Assembly: GCA_003427395.1 (NCBI GenBank)
Contig: BFEA01000350.1
Span: 1,159,511 to 1,190,608, forward strand
Source: Chara braunii
Lineage: Eukaryota; Streptophyta; Charophyceae; Charales; Characeae
DNA length: 31,098 nt
Direction: 5' to 3'
In this document: positions 1 to 9,493 of the stretch, piece after piece
Layout: each line of letters opens with the position of its first letter
Position numbering within the stretch: position 1 is the stretch's first letter
Translations under genes and position numbers: made by a program
Notes under the pieces: model-generated
Databases searched by the model: none
Told to the model about the DNA's origin: nothing
What the model saw: the letters and a program-made list of their open reading frames with translations, nothing else

Positions 1-102
1 TTTTTTTTCCCCTACAGGGGGCCGGGGTCCCGGGTGCCGACCCCCGGAACCCCGGAACCCCGGCGGGGTCCCGGGGCCGGGGTTCGACAACCCTGCCGAA
101 AA

Positions 103-105
<3 letters not shown>
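1..105. repeat. GC-rich simple-sequence tract
   Basis: A poly-T start is followed by short iterations of CCCCGG and CCGGGGTCCCGG units. The tract is low complexity. On the minus strand it stays free of stops in the frame that continues from the disrupted coding frame to the right, but base composition alone could explain that. Confidence 0.6.

Positions 106-144
<39 letters not shown>
106..144. repeat. (CT)n microsatellite
   Basis: A perfect CT dinucleotide run of 39 bases. Read on the minus strand in the frame of the neighbouring open frame it would encode alternating Arg-Glu. Confidence 0.95.
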
Positions 145-147
<3 letters not shown>

Positions 148-977
148 CGTGCCTCCGGGATTCCCCCCTCGGCTGCTGATGTGGCAGTGATATCCCTTGG
201 GCCAGTCTTTGCTCCCCCAGTCTGCGCAACAGAGAACGAGCTTGCGCCCGTCGATCAATAGGCGACAAATGTGCCGATGGGGTGCAATGACCTTCCGGGC
301 CAGGTCCAGTCCTCATCCTCACGCGACGACCTGCGTCGTCATCTCCGTCCGCCATCCGGATCCTCGGGACGTAATCGGAGTCATCAGGATCGTCGGCGCC
401 TGTGGTCTCACCACCCTCAGCGGTTGTGGAGCTGTCGTCGTGGATGATGATCGTGCCGCTTCGTCTCTTCTCACCTCGCCCTGATTCGTTCACTCTGTCA
501 CCTCCGTCCACCCCGCCCCGTCCATCTGGAGCAGCTGACATCTGTCTGGTCTCATCACTGTTGCGGAAAAAAGGATGCGGTCGGCGCCGGTAATACGGAA
601 TCGACGCACCTGTTCCCTTCTTCCTCGCCCGTGATAGCCTCGCAGTAGCCGTCCTGGTGTCGTGGACATCGGTCATCTTGGCCCGCATAGGCCTCCCATG
701 CTGCTCCTCGTAAGCTCTCATGGAATCGTGACAAGTGTCATCGACGTTGCCGATCAATCGCGCCCCCGCGGGCACATCTGTCGGTCCGCACGCTGATGCA
801 TGTCCGATATCGCCCGCCCTCCGGTCCATGGCCGCACCGTCATAGAAAGACCTCGTCGGCAATGCGCTCTGCGAGGCCTGCCCGTGGGCGACGGGGTCAG
901 CGGCAAGGGAGCGTAAGGGTGGTGGATACATGATGTCACATATCCCCATCAGATGCGGTCGAGGCTCATCTGTGTGC

Positions 978-981
978 GCGT
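978..981. repeat. Target site duplication, left copy (GCGT)
   Basis: GCGT directly precedes the LTR start TGTCGA and is repeated directly after the 3' LTR end at 24322-24325. Four bases alone are weak evidence. The assignment is supported because removing one copy restores an open minus-strand frame across the junction. Confidence 0.75.
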
Positions 982-1778
982 TGTCGAGCGACTCCAACCC
1001 TACGCCGCCCTTTACTTCTCTTACAAGGGCGCGCTACAAAGTTTCTATTTGTTGGTTTCTACCTGACAGAGGCTCACCGACCACGGGTAAAATGCCACGA
1101 CAGGTTGACGGAACGAGTGGTCGGGCTACGACATTCAATTCAAACGGGCTCGAGCGTTGAACAACGGTATTTTTTGCGAAGAGGACCTAAGGCGTAAGCT
1201 ACCGACGAACACAAAGAGGCTACCACAACGGACAACTACCGAGGGGTTGGACGAGAGGGTACGGCCGTGAAAGGTCGAGATGATACAAGAGGCTGGCGAA
1301 ATGGTCGAGGGAACGGAGACACCGGGCGTTTATCGTGAGGCTACGGGCGTTTTAAGCGGTGACGGTGTCCGAAGTTGCCTCGAGTAACTAGATTCTCGAG
1401 GACACCCTGCGTGAATAAGCGGTGGGATCGGGCCTACATCTGGGCCTCGACACTAAGAGGAGAACGGTGCGGGTCTAGGGTTCGGAGATGGGCCTCCCGA
1501 CCTAGAGTTTTGGGAGGGCCCGCGTGACTTTTGCAATGGAGGCTGGTACCACTTATGAGTGGGGACCACCAAGGCCGAGATAGGCCCGGGACAGTTTCGG
1601 AAATAGGACTGGTATCGGGGCGTTGCAAAAGGCCCGGTTCCCGACAAAAAGGCCCTCCTCGACAAAAACCTTTCGAGGGCCCAGGTAGGCTCGGGCATAG
1701 GTTCGGTATCGAGGCGCTGCAACTTGTGGCAGCCTCCGGAATGTGGGAGAGACAGGGGGAGAGAAGGGCCCAACAAAG

Positions 1779-1786
1779 TATAAAAA
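1779..1786 (+). promoter_or_regulatory. Candidate TATA box of the 5' LTR
   Basis: TATAAAAA lies about 800 bp into the LTR and is conserved in the 3' LTR at 21717-21724. It is the best TATA-like site seen in the LTR and could set the U3/R boundary. The transcription start itself cannot be read from sequence. Confidence 0.45.
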
Positions 1787-2504
1787 CTGAACGGGGCCTT
1801 TAGTTGGGGTAGTTCTCGCATGGGGGAATTGAGGCGCATGACACTGGCGCACGAGGGAGGCAGGCACGCACGAGACTTCGCACGTGCACGAGCGGAGGGC
1901 ACTTCTCGTGTACACGGTATGGGCACGGGGGACAAGAACACGCACGGGAGAAGGGCAAACGACAACATGCACAGGAGAAGGACGAATTGCAGCACGCATG
2001 GGGGGGCGAACGGGCTGCAACGCTCACACGAGGACGCGCACCTGAACACCCACACGCTTGTGCACGAACGAGGAGAAGCCATGGAAGAGAGTGCGCGTGC
2101 CTGCGCGACAGCGAGTTAACGCGGGTAGACGAAGGGGAAGCCGCGCTAGGGAGCTCGCGCACCGGGTTTCCGCGCACCCGCGCGAATGTACAGAGAGGAG
2201 CCGTGCGCCTGAACGCTTGCGCACTAACGTATACGAGTTGTAGGAGGTCGCGCGCGGAAGCCGCCTACCTGCTCACTCGAGCGCTCGCGCAGACGAGCAG
2301 AGACACCTTCGCACAAGTGTGTCTGTGCGCGCGGACAGCAGGGAAGAACCGCACCATCGCACATACAGAGATGCAGAAGAAAGGAAGGACTACGTGCGCC
2401 ATCGCCCGCACGGAAGAACCGAACAGCGGGAAGAGATCTGCGCGCTATCGCTCGCGCGGGAGAGCCGAGTAGCGGTGGCGACTGAAACGAGCGGGAACAT
2501 CCCG

Positions 2505-2765
2505 CGGCAGCACCTGAAACCAGTGGGAACACACGGGGAAGCGTGCTACACTGCGCACACCTCGGGGCAGCGGGAACACACGGGGAGGCGCGCTCCACAT
2601 TGCGCACACCGCGGGCCAGCGGGATCACACGGAGAAGCCCGTGCTACATTGCGCACACCCGCGGTTCGCCGGACCACACAAGGAAGCGCGCGTGAGACAC
2701 TGCGCACACCCGCGGACCAGCGCGAGCACACGGGGAAGGGTGCGCGGCACTGTGCACACCTGCGT
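2505..2765 (+). repeat. Tandem array, about 50-bp unit, in 5' LTR
   Basis: Five units are marked by TGCGCACACC or a variant at 2552, 2601, 2650, 2701 and 2751. Each is followed by a GC-rich stretch and CACACGGGGAAG or a similar string. The 3' LTR has four units (22492, 22542, 22593, 22643). Confidence 0.85.
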
Positions 2766-3074
2766 ACAAGGGGGGATTGGCAGGTTGAAACGCTGCTCGC
2801 CACGACGCAAGCATCTGCGCACTCGTGGGGACACTAGCATGCATTCACGCGCTGCGTGCGCACAATGGGTCAGATAGGGGGATAGAGCCGCGCGCAAGGG
2901 CACGCCCGCACGCTGCAGATAGGGGCGCGGGGAACGATGCGCGAGTTAGCCACACCCAGGTACAACGAACTGGTTCTTCGGGTGTGGACAGATCACTGAA
3001 AGGAGGTGACTTTCGGGGCTCACTCGGGATCATCGGACGAAGCAGCACTTTACGAAGGGGCGCACTCAAAGCGG

Positions 3075-3320
3075 CCACCTTTACCGGGCGGGCGCTTTAC
3101 CGAAGGGGTATTTGGCGGAAGAACACTCTAATCCAAAGGGCGTTATACCGGAAGGGCATTTTACCGGAAGGGCATCTTACCGGAGTGACACTCTACGGAA
3201 GGGGCGCTTTTTGAACGGACACCATTACCGAGCGGGCATTTTACAGAGAGGTCACCTTTACCGAGCGGACATTTCACCGAGTGAACACTTCTCCGAGCGA
3301 GTACTTTACCGAAAGGTACG
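3075..3320 (+). repeat. Short tandem array (17-22 bp units) in 5' LTR
   Basis: Repeats of GGCATTTTACCGGAA-type units: adjacent copies around 3145-3185 are 17 bp apart, and others are degenerate (TTTACCGAGCGGACA). The same array is found in the 3' LTR at about 22968-23210. Confidence 0.75.
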
Positions 3321-3344
3321 AATGAGAAGCGGGCTATCTAAGGG

Positions 3345-3550
3345 GTACATCCGCGAAGAGGTGCGGTTGTGAACTGGGCTTTCTAAGAGGTACGACCGTG
3401 AGGTGGGCTTTTCAAGGGGTATGTTCGTGAAGAGGTACGACCGTTAAGTGGGCTTTTCAAGGGGTATGTTCGCGAAGAGGTACAACCGTGAAGTGGGTTT
3501 TCCAAGGGGTATGTTTGTGAAGAGGTACGACCGTGAAGTGGGCTTTCGAA
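3345..3550 (+). repeat. 45-bp tandem array in 5' LTR
   Basis: GAAGAGGTAC or a variant recurs at 3355, 3429, 3474 and 3519. The spacing is 45 bp except for the first interval, where a 16-bp deletion has merged two units. The 3' LTR has five regular units at 23246, 23291, 23336, 23381 and 23426. Confidence 0.85.
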
Positions 3551-3553
3551 CGG

Positions 3554-3795
3554 GTACTTTGACTTTTAAGCCCTTTTACATTCCTACGACAGTCTAGTGA
3601 TTCAGGCGGGCCTATCCGAGCTTTGTTGGCTTCGAATAGGCACGAGTCCGAACCGGGCTTTCGAAGGGGTACTTTGACTTTTGAGCCCTTCGACATTCCT
3701 ACGGCGGCCTAGTAACTCAGGCGGGCCTATCCGAGCTTTGTTGGGACCGAAGAGGCACGAGTCCGAACCGGGCCTTTAAAGGGGTACTTCGTGAT
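3554..3795 (+). repeat. 115-bp tandem duplication in 5' LTR
   Basis: GTACTTTGACTTTT-type unit starts fall at 3554, 3669 and 3784 (the last partial), each followed by GGCGGGCCTATCCGAGC. The same 115-bp spacing is seen in the 3' LTR at 23461, 23576 and 23691. Confidence 0.85.
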
Positions 3796-4415
3796 TCGGG
3801 AATTCCGAGGGGTTTACGGCGGTCTGGGGGCGCTGGCTGGCCATCTTGAGGCTCGAGGACGCCGGAAGGGCACAATTCTGAACCGGGCCTTTGAAAAGGT
3901 ACTTCCACCAACGGGCCTCAGGAGCGTAGTTTTATCGAATCGGGTTCCCAGCGAGGCAAGGTCTCGACCGAGATTGAGCTATGGCCTCGATGGGCGAGGG
4001 AGGAGACGTCTGACACAGAGAGTTCGAGCACCATCCCGTGGGACAAGCGTGCGAGGTATCGGCGAGCCCCCGTGAGGGGGAGAGTTAGGTGGAGGTTATC
4101 CACGCGTTCAGTAGGCACTCAACCAGACCCCACGCACATAGACAGGGGCACTTCACTTGAGATCGGGAACTGTGCAGAGCACCTTATTGTACTTGACTGA
4201 ATGGAGACTCTGATATTGTTCTTTTTCCTGCCTACTCTTTGAGACTTGCATCACATGGCTACAATTCAGTCTGTGCAGCGCTTTGTCTTGGATGTGTACT
4301 GACGTGACTTGTGCAGGTTCCAGGAGCCCCAACCAACCCTCCCGTGGGTGACAGACGCGGCGTGAGTCATAGGGTTTGTGTTGGAGGCCGGCATAACTCT
4401 TCTACTGGTCGACAG

Positions 4416-4433
4416 TGGCGCCGTTGCCGGGGA
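4416..4433 (+). other. Primer binding site for tRNA-Asp
   Basis: TGGCGCCGTTGCCGGGGA starts two bases after the LTR end. It is complementary to the 3' end of plant tRNA-Asp(GUC) including CCA, over 18 positions. The same primer is known from Athila-type plant elements. It fixes the plus orientation and the 3' end of the 5' LTR. Confidence 0.9.
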
Positions 4434-5167
4434 AGGCTGCCTCTCGGGACTTCGGTCCGTCTGTAACCACGGGTACGTGAGAGGACAAGACTGCGACGGA
4501 GACCAGTACACGCTACGAGCGATCAACCTACTGGTGCTTAGCAGACGACGAGATACCGGGCGGTGCGACACTTTGTCAGCTTGCGATCGATCCGGTAAGA
4601 TTGTGGTTTTTCGCATTTTGTGATTTCGTCTTGCATTTCCTTTCTATTATTTCCTTGTGATTGAGAGAGGTCTTTCTGAATTTTCCACCCATTTGTCAGT
4701 CCACCCTGATATCGATTCCTAGAGAGAAAATTGCAAGCAGGGGAAGAATTTAAAGGGTATGAAGGGGAGGGGAGAAGCGCCCCGGATTGCAAGGAGTGGG
4801 AACGGGATCAGACAGGCTAGTGGATTATGATGGATAGCTGGGGGGATTGATACACTGCACGTGTCGGAGAGAGACCATGCCTGAGGTGGGAACGAATAGA
4901 GGCCTGGATAGGAGTGAGGAGGCACGAGTGAGATACCGTCTTCTTATCCGCGTGTGACTTCGGTCCACCCTCGAGCACATGAGTTGGCCAGCTCGTGTTC
5001 AGGTCGCGGTAAGAGAGGTAGGTCAGCGATGATGGTACACTGATCCGACCTCTTCCTTGACACGAGGGTAGGGGGAGATACGCCAGAGGGCGGTTCTCTC
5101 CTAGGCCTGTTGACGTCTTGGAGGGTTCCAGGAAGGATCAGAGGGGGTCTGTCGTGGGGGTCAGTGA
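4434..5167 (+). other. Non-coding leader between primer site and first ORF
   Basis: About 730 bases with no convincing coding frame. The short frames present have no recognisable motifs, and the purine content rises near 4740-4930. It is in the position of the packaging and dimerisation leader of an LTR element. No specific structure could be assigned. Confidence 0.5.
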
Positions 5168-5650
5168 GCTCAACAGTCCGAGAGTCGCACAGGAAGAGAT
5201 TTATTGAGGGTTTCCCTTGGTTTCTTGATTAGGAATGGTACATATCGAGTCGGCTTCTCAAATATCCTTGGTCGGGGAGAGGGGCTCTTGCGACGTGATC
5301 AGTTTGCCGCTAGAAGGGAAGAGCAAATACAGACCTACCAGAAAATAGAGGCTGAAACCAGGGCCTGTGCCAGGAGAGACAGGGAGGCAGCGCCTTTACG
5401 AACAGATGTGAGCGTGAGGCTGTACTTGTCGGGGAGAGAGTGAGAGTGTCTCGTGATAGATACTGTCAGGCGTTATCCAACCCTCCTCTGTTTGGCAGCG
5501 TTAGGTCGGAGGTTTGGTGCCCGGATCTTTAGAGAGTTCGCTCAGGGGAGTGGAGTAAATACCGTTGCAGTCTACACTGTGAGGTTTGCATATGATTGGG
5601 AGCTTCCTAGAGCGACCTCTGTGAGGTCGGAGACGGTCCCTAGGTTTTGA
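5168..5650 (+). pseudogene. Pre-gag coding region, segment 1 (unknown protein, decayed)
   Basis: One frame is open from 5168 (after a TGA at 5165) to 5650, broken by a TGA at 5441-5443; the sequence on both sides reads as the same protein. There is no ATG at the head, so the start is unknown. The first half has a basic/acidic helical stretch (RREEQIQTYQKIEAETRA), probably coiled coil. The second half is mixed. I do not recognise a family. It lies directly upstream of segment 2, which is in another frame, so a frameshift near 5647 probably joined them once. The position between primer site and gag is that of ORF1 in Ogre-type elements; similarity in sequence is not claimed. Confidence 0.45.
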
Positions 5651-6591
5651 CGGGGCTGATTTTCGGTACCAGAGTGGTGCACCAGAGACTTTTAACGGTA
5701 GTACAGAGAGCGGTCCGACTGGGGACGTCGACTGTCGAGCTTGCGTGTCTCCTTACTTATTGCTTGGACAGGCCAGTTCCCACTCGTAGAGAGCTACGCC
5801 GTATTGTATTCCGCATCCGGGAGGAGCTGCGGGAGGCCGAGATAAGTGGAGAGGTAGATAGGGCCCGGATACTGAACGGAAGGGCAGACGACGCCTAGAT
5901 GTCTCACTGTAGGGTCGAGCACCCGGTAAAATTGGGACAGTTTGGATATAGAGAGCCGAAATTCGTGGACCAAGATTGGGTAGAGTTTACATTACCAGGT
6001 AGATTGACTTTGGTGGCAGGGGTCTGCAGAGTGGATAGGCCCTGGAGGTCAATACTGTTGCGGCCGGGCATTTGGTTGTTGGTGGTGCCGCTTGTGACTT
6101 TCGATAGGGATAGACGAGGGAGAGTGGTTCAGGTATCGGTGGACTTGGCGGTTAAGGGTTTCCTCTACTACCAAACGTCGGAACTCTCGGAAATCATTCG
6201 TAAGGCAGTGGATCAAGGCACGCGCGATAAGAACTTTGGGGTAATACCTAGTCTTGATCAGTATACGTGGGAGGACGAAACTCCCGCTATAGACATACTT
6301 CATGAGGTGGTGGACAGATACCGGGAGGAGGAGCTCCGCTTAAGAGGAGCGTTTAGATCAGTCACGGTGTCCCTCCGTCTAGCCCGGGGAGGGTTTTTAC
6401 CACACTCGGAGGAGGCATTGAGGCTCCCCATTCCGCTATTTGTCTTGGAGGAGTATCTTGGAGGGCTTGACCGGTTGGTCCAGGTACACCTATGTTTTCT
6501 AGAATCCAGGATCTGCTACACAGTGGTGACGAACACCACGCCTATTACGCTCTCTGGAAGGAGGGGCCCCGGTTTGGCAATGAAGGTCTAG
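5647..6591 (+). pseudogene. Pre-gag coding region, segment 2: modules A1 and B1
   Basis: The frame is open from 5647 to 6591 with a single TAG at 5896-5898, followed at once by ATG (5899). The part after 5986 is a module I call A1: a beta-rich N-terminal part, a helical stretch (SELSEIIRKAVDQ), then an IPS motif, a Trp, and AIDILHEVVDRYREEEL. The same order of features occurs three more times downstream (A2 6960-7316, A3 about 7742-8150, A4 about 8585-8950). From 6345 a second module, B1, begins (LRLPIPLFVLEEYLGGLDR), resembling B2 at 7328-7560. The end overlaps segment 3 in another frame, indicating a frameshift between 6492 and 6591. The family is not recognised. Repeated modules suggest a structural or nucleic-acid-binding protein, which is inference only. 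Confidence 0.55.
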
Positions 6592-7319
6592 AACTAGTTG
6601 AGCTGATTAGAGTAGCTTCACCTCGGAGCTTGAGGCGAGCACCTGACCAGGACCAACCGGTTGAATTTTGGGCTACCTTCGAGAGGGGTATACGGGAGCC
6701 ACCTAGTCATCTAACGGGGTTGGCAGAGCTGTTTAGTGGGAGGGGGTTCGACCCATCGGTTAGGGAGGCGTCTGTCCTGGGGTTCTTCGAGCTGCGCTAG
6801 CTGCGCTCGTATTATAGGCGAGTCGGGGACTGGGACGAGGATGAGGAAGAGGAGCAGGGACGTGCGAGTCGGGAATGAGAAGACGATAGAAGATGGGAAA
6901 TGGCTGGTTACTGCCCTAGGGTTACGACTGCCCTGGACGCTTTAGTCCCCTTTACTAGCGGGGGGGGCTTCCCTTACAAAATAGAGAGCTGTATATCTCT
7001 AAAAGAAAGTCATGCTCCGGGGAAAACTTATGTCTTGGTAATAAAGCACCTCGACATGGGAGGATACGACATCCGCCCACACGTGTCGCTGCTAAGGGAG
7101 AGAGGGACGGATCGCGAGTCGCTTAAGAACTGGATTAGAGACATAATCAGTAAGGAAAGGAGGGAGTTAGAAAAGAAGGGGAAAGAGGTGCTTAGTGAGG
7201 TGAACCCCGTGTTGTTTTACGATATTCCCGAACCTAATCTACCCGACAGTTTTACAGACGGCAGGAACTGGGAACCTGTAATTAATATGGCGCTCAAAGC
7301 AAGGAGTTGGGGTCAGTGA
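6492..7319 (+). pseudogene. Pre-gag coding region, segment 3: acidic linker and module A2
   Basis: One frame runs from 6492 to 7319 with a TAG at 6798-6800 and a TGA at 6876-6878. Protein-like sequence continues through both stops, including a Tyr/Arg stretch and an acidic run of Asp/Glu (DWDEDEEEEQ) between them. Module A2 follows from 6960: FPYKIESC, a YVLVIKHL strand, YDIRPHVSLL, then helix WIRDIISKERRELEKK, an IPEP motif and NWEPVINMALKAR. The spacing matches A4. It ends with TGA at 7317-7319, overlapping the start of segment 4 in a +1 frame. Function unknown. Confidence 0.55.
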
Positions 7320-8053
7320 GGATGCCGGGTCTTAGGGAACAGTTCTCCTTCGAGGTCGTAGTAGAAGGGAGAATGGTAAAGGTTGAGGGGACCCTCCGAA
7401 TTCCTAATATAGATCTCTTTGGGTTTGAAGAGCTTGAGCTCATACAACCTTATCTGGATCGTATGAGGGAGTCGACTTTGAGGGTAATTACCAACCAAAC
7501 CGAGATCAGTTATCTACTGAAGGTGGAAAGACTAGGGACCTCCGGGAGGAAATACTATCGTCTGGTCAGGGAACGAGTCCGGTTGTGTTAGTCGGGCGTG
7601 GCAAAAATGTTGAGCCATGAACGAGTAAGGCATAACAAGTCTGCCGAGAAACTTGAGGAGTGAGATAACAAGATTATCGCTGGGAACCGACCGCCGCAGG
7701 AGAAGTTTGATGCGGTGTGTGCATCCTTGAGTACCCTAGGAAGAAGGGAGAACTTTCTGTATGAGGTGGAAGCCTATGAGATGGTCGACAACACATGGGA
7801 ACTAAGCCTCCTCTATGTTATGACCGCGCGCTTCCTAGGGACTGAGGTAAGAGACGTAGGCATTTACTTACCAACGGAGAGGTCAGAACATTTAGTGTAT
7901 GGGCGTTGCTGGCAAAGAGCGAGAGAAGTGGTGGAGGACGAGAAGGATAGGCTCCTTTCCGTTTCCTTAAGGAAAGGAAAGAAGTCGCTTGGAGTACCGA
8001 AATCAGGATCTTTGAAGGCTTACCTAGGCCGCGAATTCCTTACGAAGCATTGA
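7307..8053 (+). pseudogene. Pre-gag coding region, segment 4: modules B2 and A3
   Basis: One frame from 7307 to 8053 is broken by TAG at 7589-7591 and TGA at 7661-7663. B2 (7328-7560) reads QFSFEVVVEG, then LRIPNIDLFGFEELELIQ and ISYLLKVERL. A3 starts near 7742 (FLYEVEAYEM) and contains WELSLLYVMTARFLG, DVGIYLP, RCWQRAREVVEDEKDRL and LGVPKSGS. The motif set DVGIYxP, RCWQRA and DEKxRL is shared almost residue for residue with A4. The end of A3 seems to continue in another frame to about 8150 (GLIVDFINRHHNPND), so a frameshift lies near 8050. Unknown protein. Confidence 0.55.
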
Positions 8054-8149
8054 TAGGGATCGGTCGGGGTCTAATAGTTGATTTTATAAATCGGCACCAT
8101 AACCCGAATGACCAGAGGGGACGAGAACAGTTAGCCTGGGCGGGATAAA

Positions 8150-8437
8150 TCAAGCGAACTTAGACAGCATGACTGTGATAGGTGGAGGTCCCAAGAGTTG
8201 CTCAGACTTTTGATGGGATGGACCCAAGAGGACTTGCGTACTCTAGGCGCATCGATCTGTAGGAGAGTTCGATTTGATGCAACAGGGTTGATAGAGATTA
8301 GGAGAGGAAGTTCTTGCCTACGAGATCAAGAAGGGGAGCTCTATCTTGACACAGGCCTATTCGGAGTAGAAGGTGAGCACGAGATAAGAGATGACAGGGG
8401 AAGATTGATTGGAGTCGTGAGGGCAGTGAAGAATTAG
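8150..8437 (+). pseudogene. Pre-gag coding region, segment 5 (unknown)
   Basis: An open frame with a charged and polar start (RDKSSELRQHD) leads into MGWTQEDLRTLG, VRFDATGLIEIRRGSS and YLDTGLFGVEG, ending at TAG 8435-8437. It is in the same frame as segment 4 but separated from it by several stops. It sits where a B module would be expected between A3 and A4, yet resemblance to B1 and B2 is weak. The short stretch 8440-8531 after it reads best in another frame (MLEEVTKDEEV), again indicating a frameshift. Confidence 0.4.
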
Positions 8438-8515
8438 TGCAAGGGAGACCAAGACGGAGAATGCTTCCAAGACCAAGAGCAGGATTAGAAGCCATGCTAG
8501 AGGAGGTGACCAAGG

Positions 8516-8953
8516 ATGAGGAGGTGTAGGGGACTAGATGAGGGGAAGTCGAGGAAGTTGGTCCGTTCCCTTAACTCTATATCGAAGAGGGTAGTGATCC
8601 CTTATGAGATCGTGAGATATGAAGGTCTAAAGAGTCAAGGGTGGGGGTTAGATGGTATGTATGTTCTCACTTACTACCTTACCGAGCTTGATGAGTATGA
8701 CGTTGGGATATACGTGCCGCAACATAGGTTTAAAGAAGACGAAAAAAAGCGATGTTGGCAACGGGCGTCGAACATAGTGCATGACGAGAAGAGAAGACTC
8801 CAACGACTAAGGGCGGATTTCTCCTCGAGTACCTACGTTAGGCCTTTCATTGGAATACCGTCGCCTCCAGTTGAAGGGCTTACGCTCGCTAACAATGAAT
8901 GGTCAGCCGTAATAGACCTCGTATGGAAGGTTAAGAGGGCACAAGACGAACTC
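8516..8953 (+). pseudogene. Pre-gag coding region, segment 6: module A4
   Basis: This is the best preserved A module: VIPYEIVRYEG, WGLDGMYVLTYYLTELD, YDVGIYVPQHRF, RCWQRASNIVHDEKRRLQ, FIGIPSPP, then NEWSAVIDLVWKVKRAQDEL. Compared with A3 it keeps DVGIY, RCWQRA and DEKxRL at the same spacing. Ambiguous bases begin at 8962, so the exit of this frame cannot be read precisely. The next segment is in a different frame. Confidence 0.55.
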
Positions 8954-8954
8954 A

Positions 8955-9493
8955 ATGATGCNGGGAGCAGTAANNGAANAGGAAGAGGTGAATCGAGTGT
9001 CATTCGCTGNNAGAGTGNCNTNAGTCANCAGAATTCNGTCNACCAGGTCTCTAGACGAACNNGGTNGTAGACAACTTGCCCAAGGGGCAATTGAGAGGGA
9101 GAGACCTAGGGTTCTGGAGCTAGTGAGAGCAGAGAGAAGGATAACCTATGATGTGATGGTCTGGTCCCAAGGATGACTGAGGTACGAAGTGGAGAAGGAT
9201 GAGACAGTCCAAGAAGCAGAATCCCGCGTGTGAGAGGAAGTGACGAGAAGGTTAACTCGTTACTAGAAAACATACTCGTACCCGATAAACGATAAGATAG
9301 TACAGTTAGTGGACGGGTTTAAGGAGTGAAGCGGCTCTACGAATGTGCAAGAATTACGGGCGCTCGAACAGAAGGTTGAAGAGTTGGCCTTAACCTATAA
9401 GGAGGAAAGGGAAAAGATAATAAACTGGAGGGAGGAGTTTCTAGCAAGGAGGATAAGAGAGATCCGTAGAGAAAACGAAGGGAGGAGGAATGG
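8955..9493 (+). pseudogene. Pre-gag coding region, segment 7: module B4 and coiled coil
   Basis: The frame is read through scattered ambiguous bases (8962-9065). It continues to TAG 9491-9493 with internal stops TGA 9174-9176, TGA 9231-9233, TAG 9264-9266 and TGA 9327-9329. B4 shows NRVSFA, TRSLDE, GAIERERPRVLELVRAERR and ITYDVMV, matching the order seen in B2. The last part (ELRALEQKVEELALTYKEER and a following Arg/Glu-rich stretch) is a likely coiled coil. The final codons overlap the ATG of segment 8 (ATGGCTAG). Function unknown. Confidence 0.5.
8961..9065. other. Cluster of ambiguous bases
   Basis: Isolated N positions are scattered over about 100 bases. They limit reading of the junction between modules A4 and B4, and any frameshift there may be an assembly artefact. 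Confidence 0.95.

Larger units (their letters stand above)
1..981 (-). pseudogene. 3' part of an interrupted minus-strand coding frame (downstream of a hAT-like transposase)
   Basis: One minus-strand frame is open from the retrotransposon junction to the window edge, more than 320 codons without a stop. The predicted protein is hydrophilic. It has basic patches (PYYRRRPHPFF near 575-600), an acidic Asp/Ser stretch ending DDPDDSDYVP (about 360-395), and many Gly, Arg and Asp residues. I recognise no catalytic domain. It joins in frame to the segment at 24322-24851 once the LTR element and one copy of the GCGT duplication are removed, so it is the distal half of one older gene or transposon ORF. 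The true stop is not visible; the frame continues through the CT microsatellite. It may be the C-terminal extension of the hAT-like protein further along the minus strand, or a separate exon. No membrane segment or signal peptide is seen. Confidence 0.6.
982..4414 (+). repeat. 5' LTR (3,433 bp)
   Basis: The copy starts TGTCGA and ends TCGACA, perfect 6-bp terminal inverts. It aligns over its whole length with 20925-24321. The main length differences are one extra unit of about 49 bp in the array near 2552 (five units here, four in the 3' copy) and a 16-bp deletion near 3385. The LTR contains no convincing coding sequence; the long antisense frames are not preserved between the two copies. Confidence 0.95.

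Noticed and set aside
1453-2082. Antisense frame of 209 codons in the 5' LTR
   Set aside because: The corresponding 3' LTR frame (21376-21933) shows frame changes between conserved stretches, and the composition follows the tandem GC-rich repeats. There is no motif.
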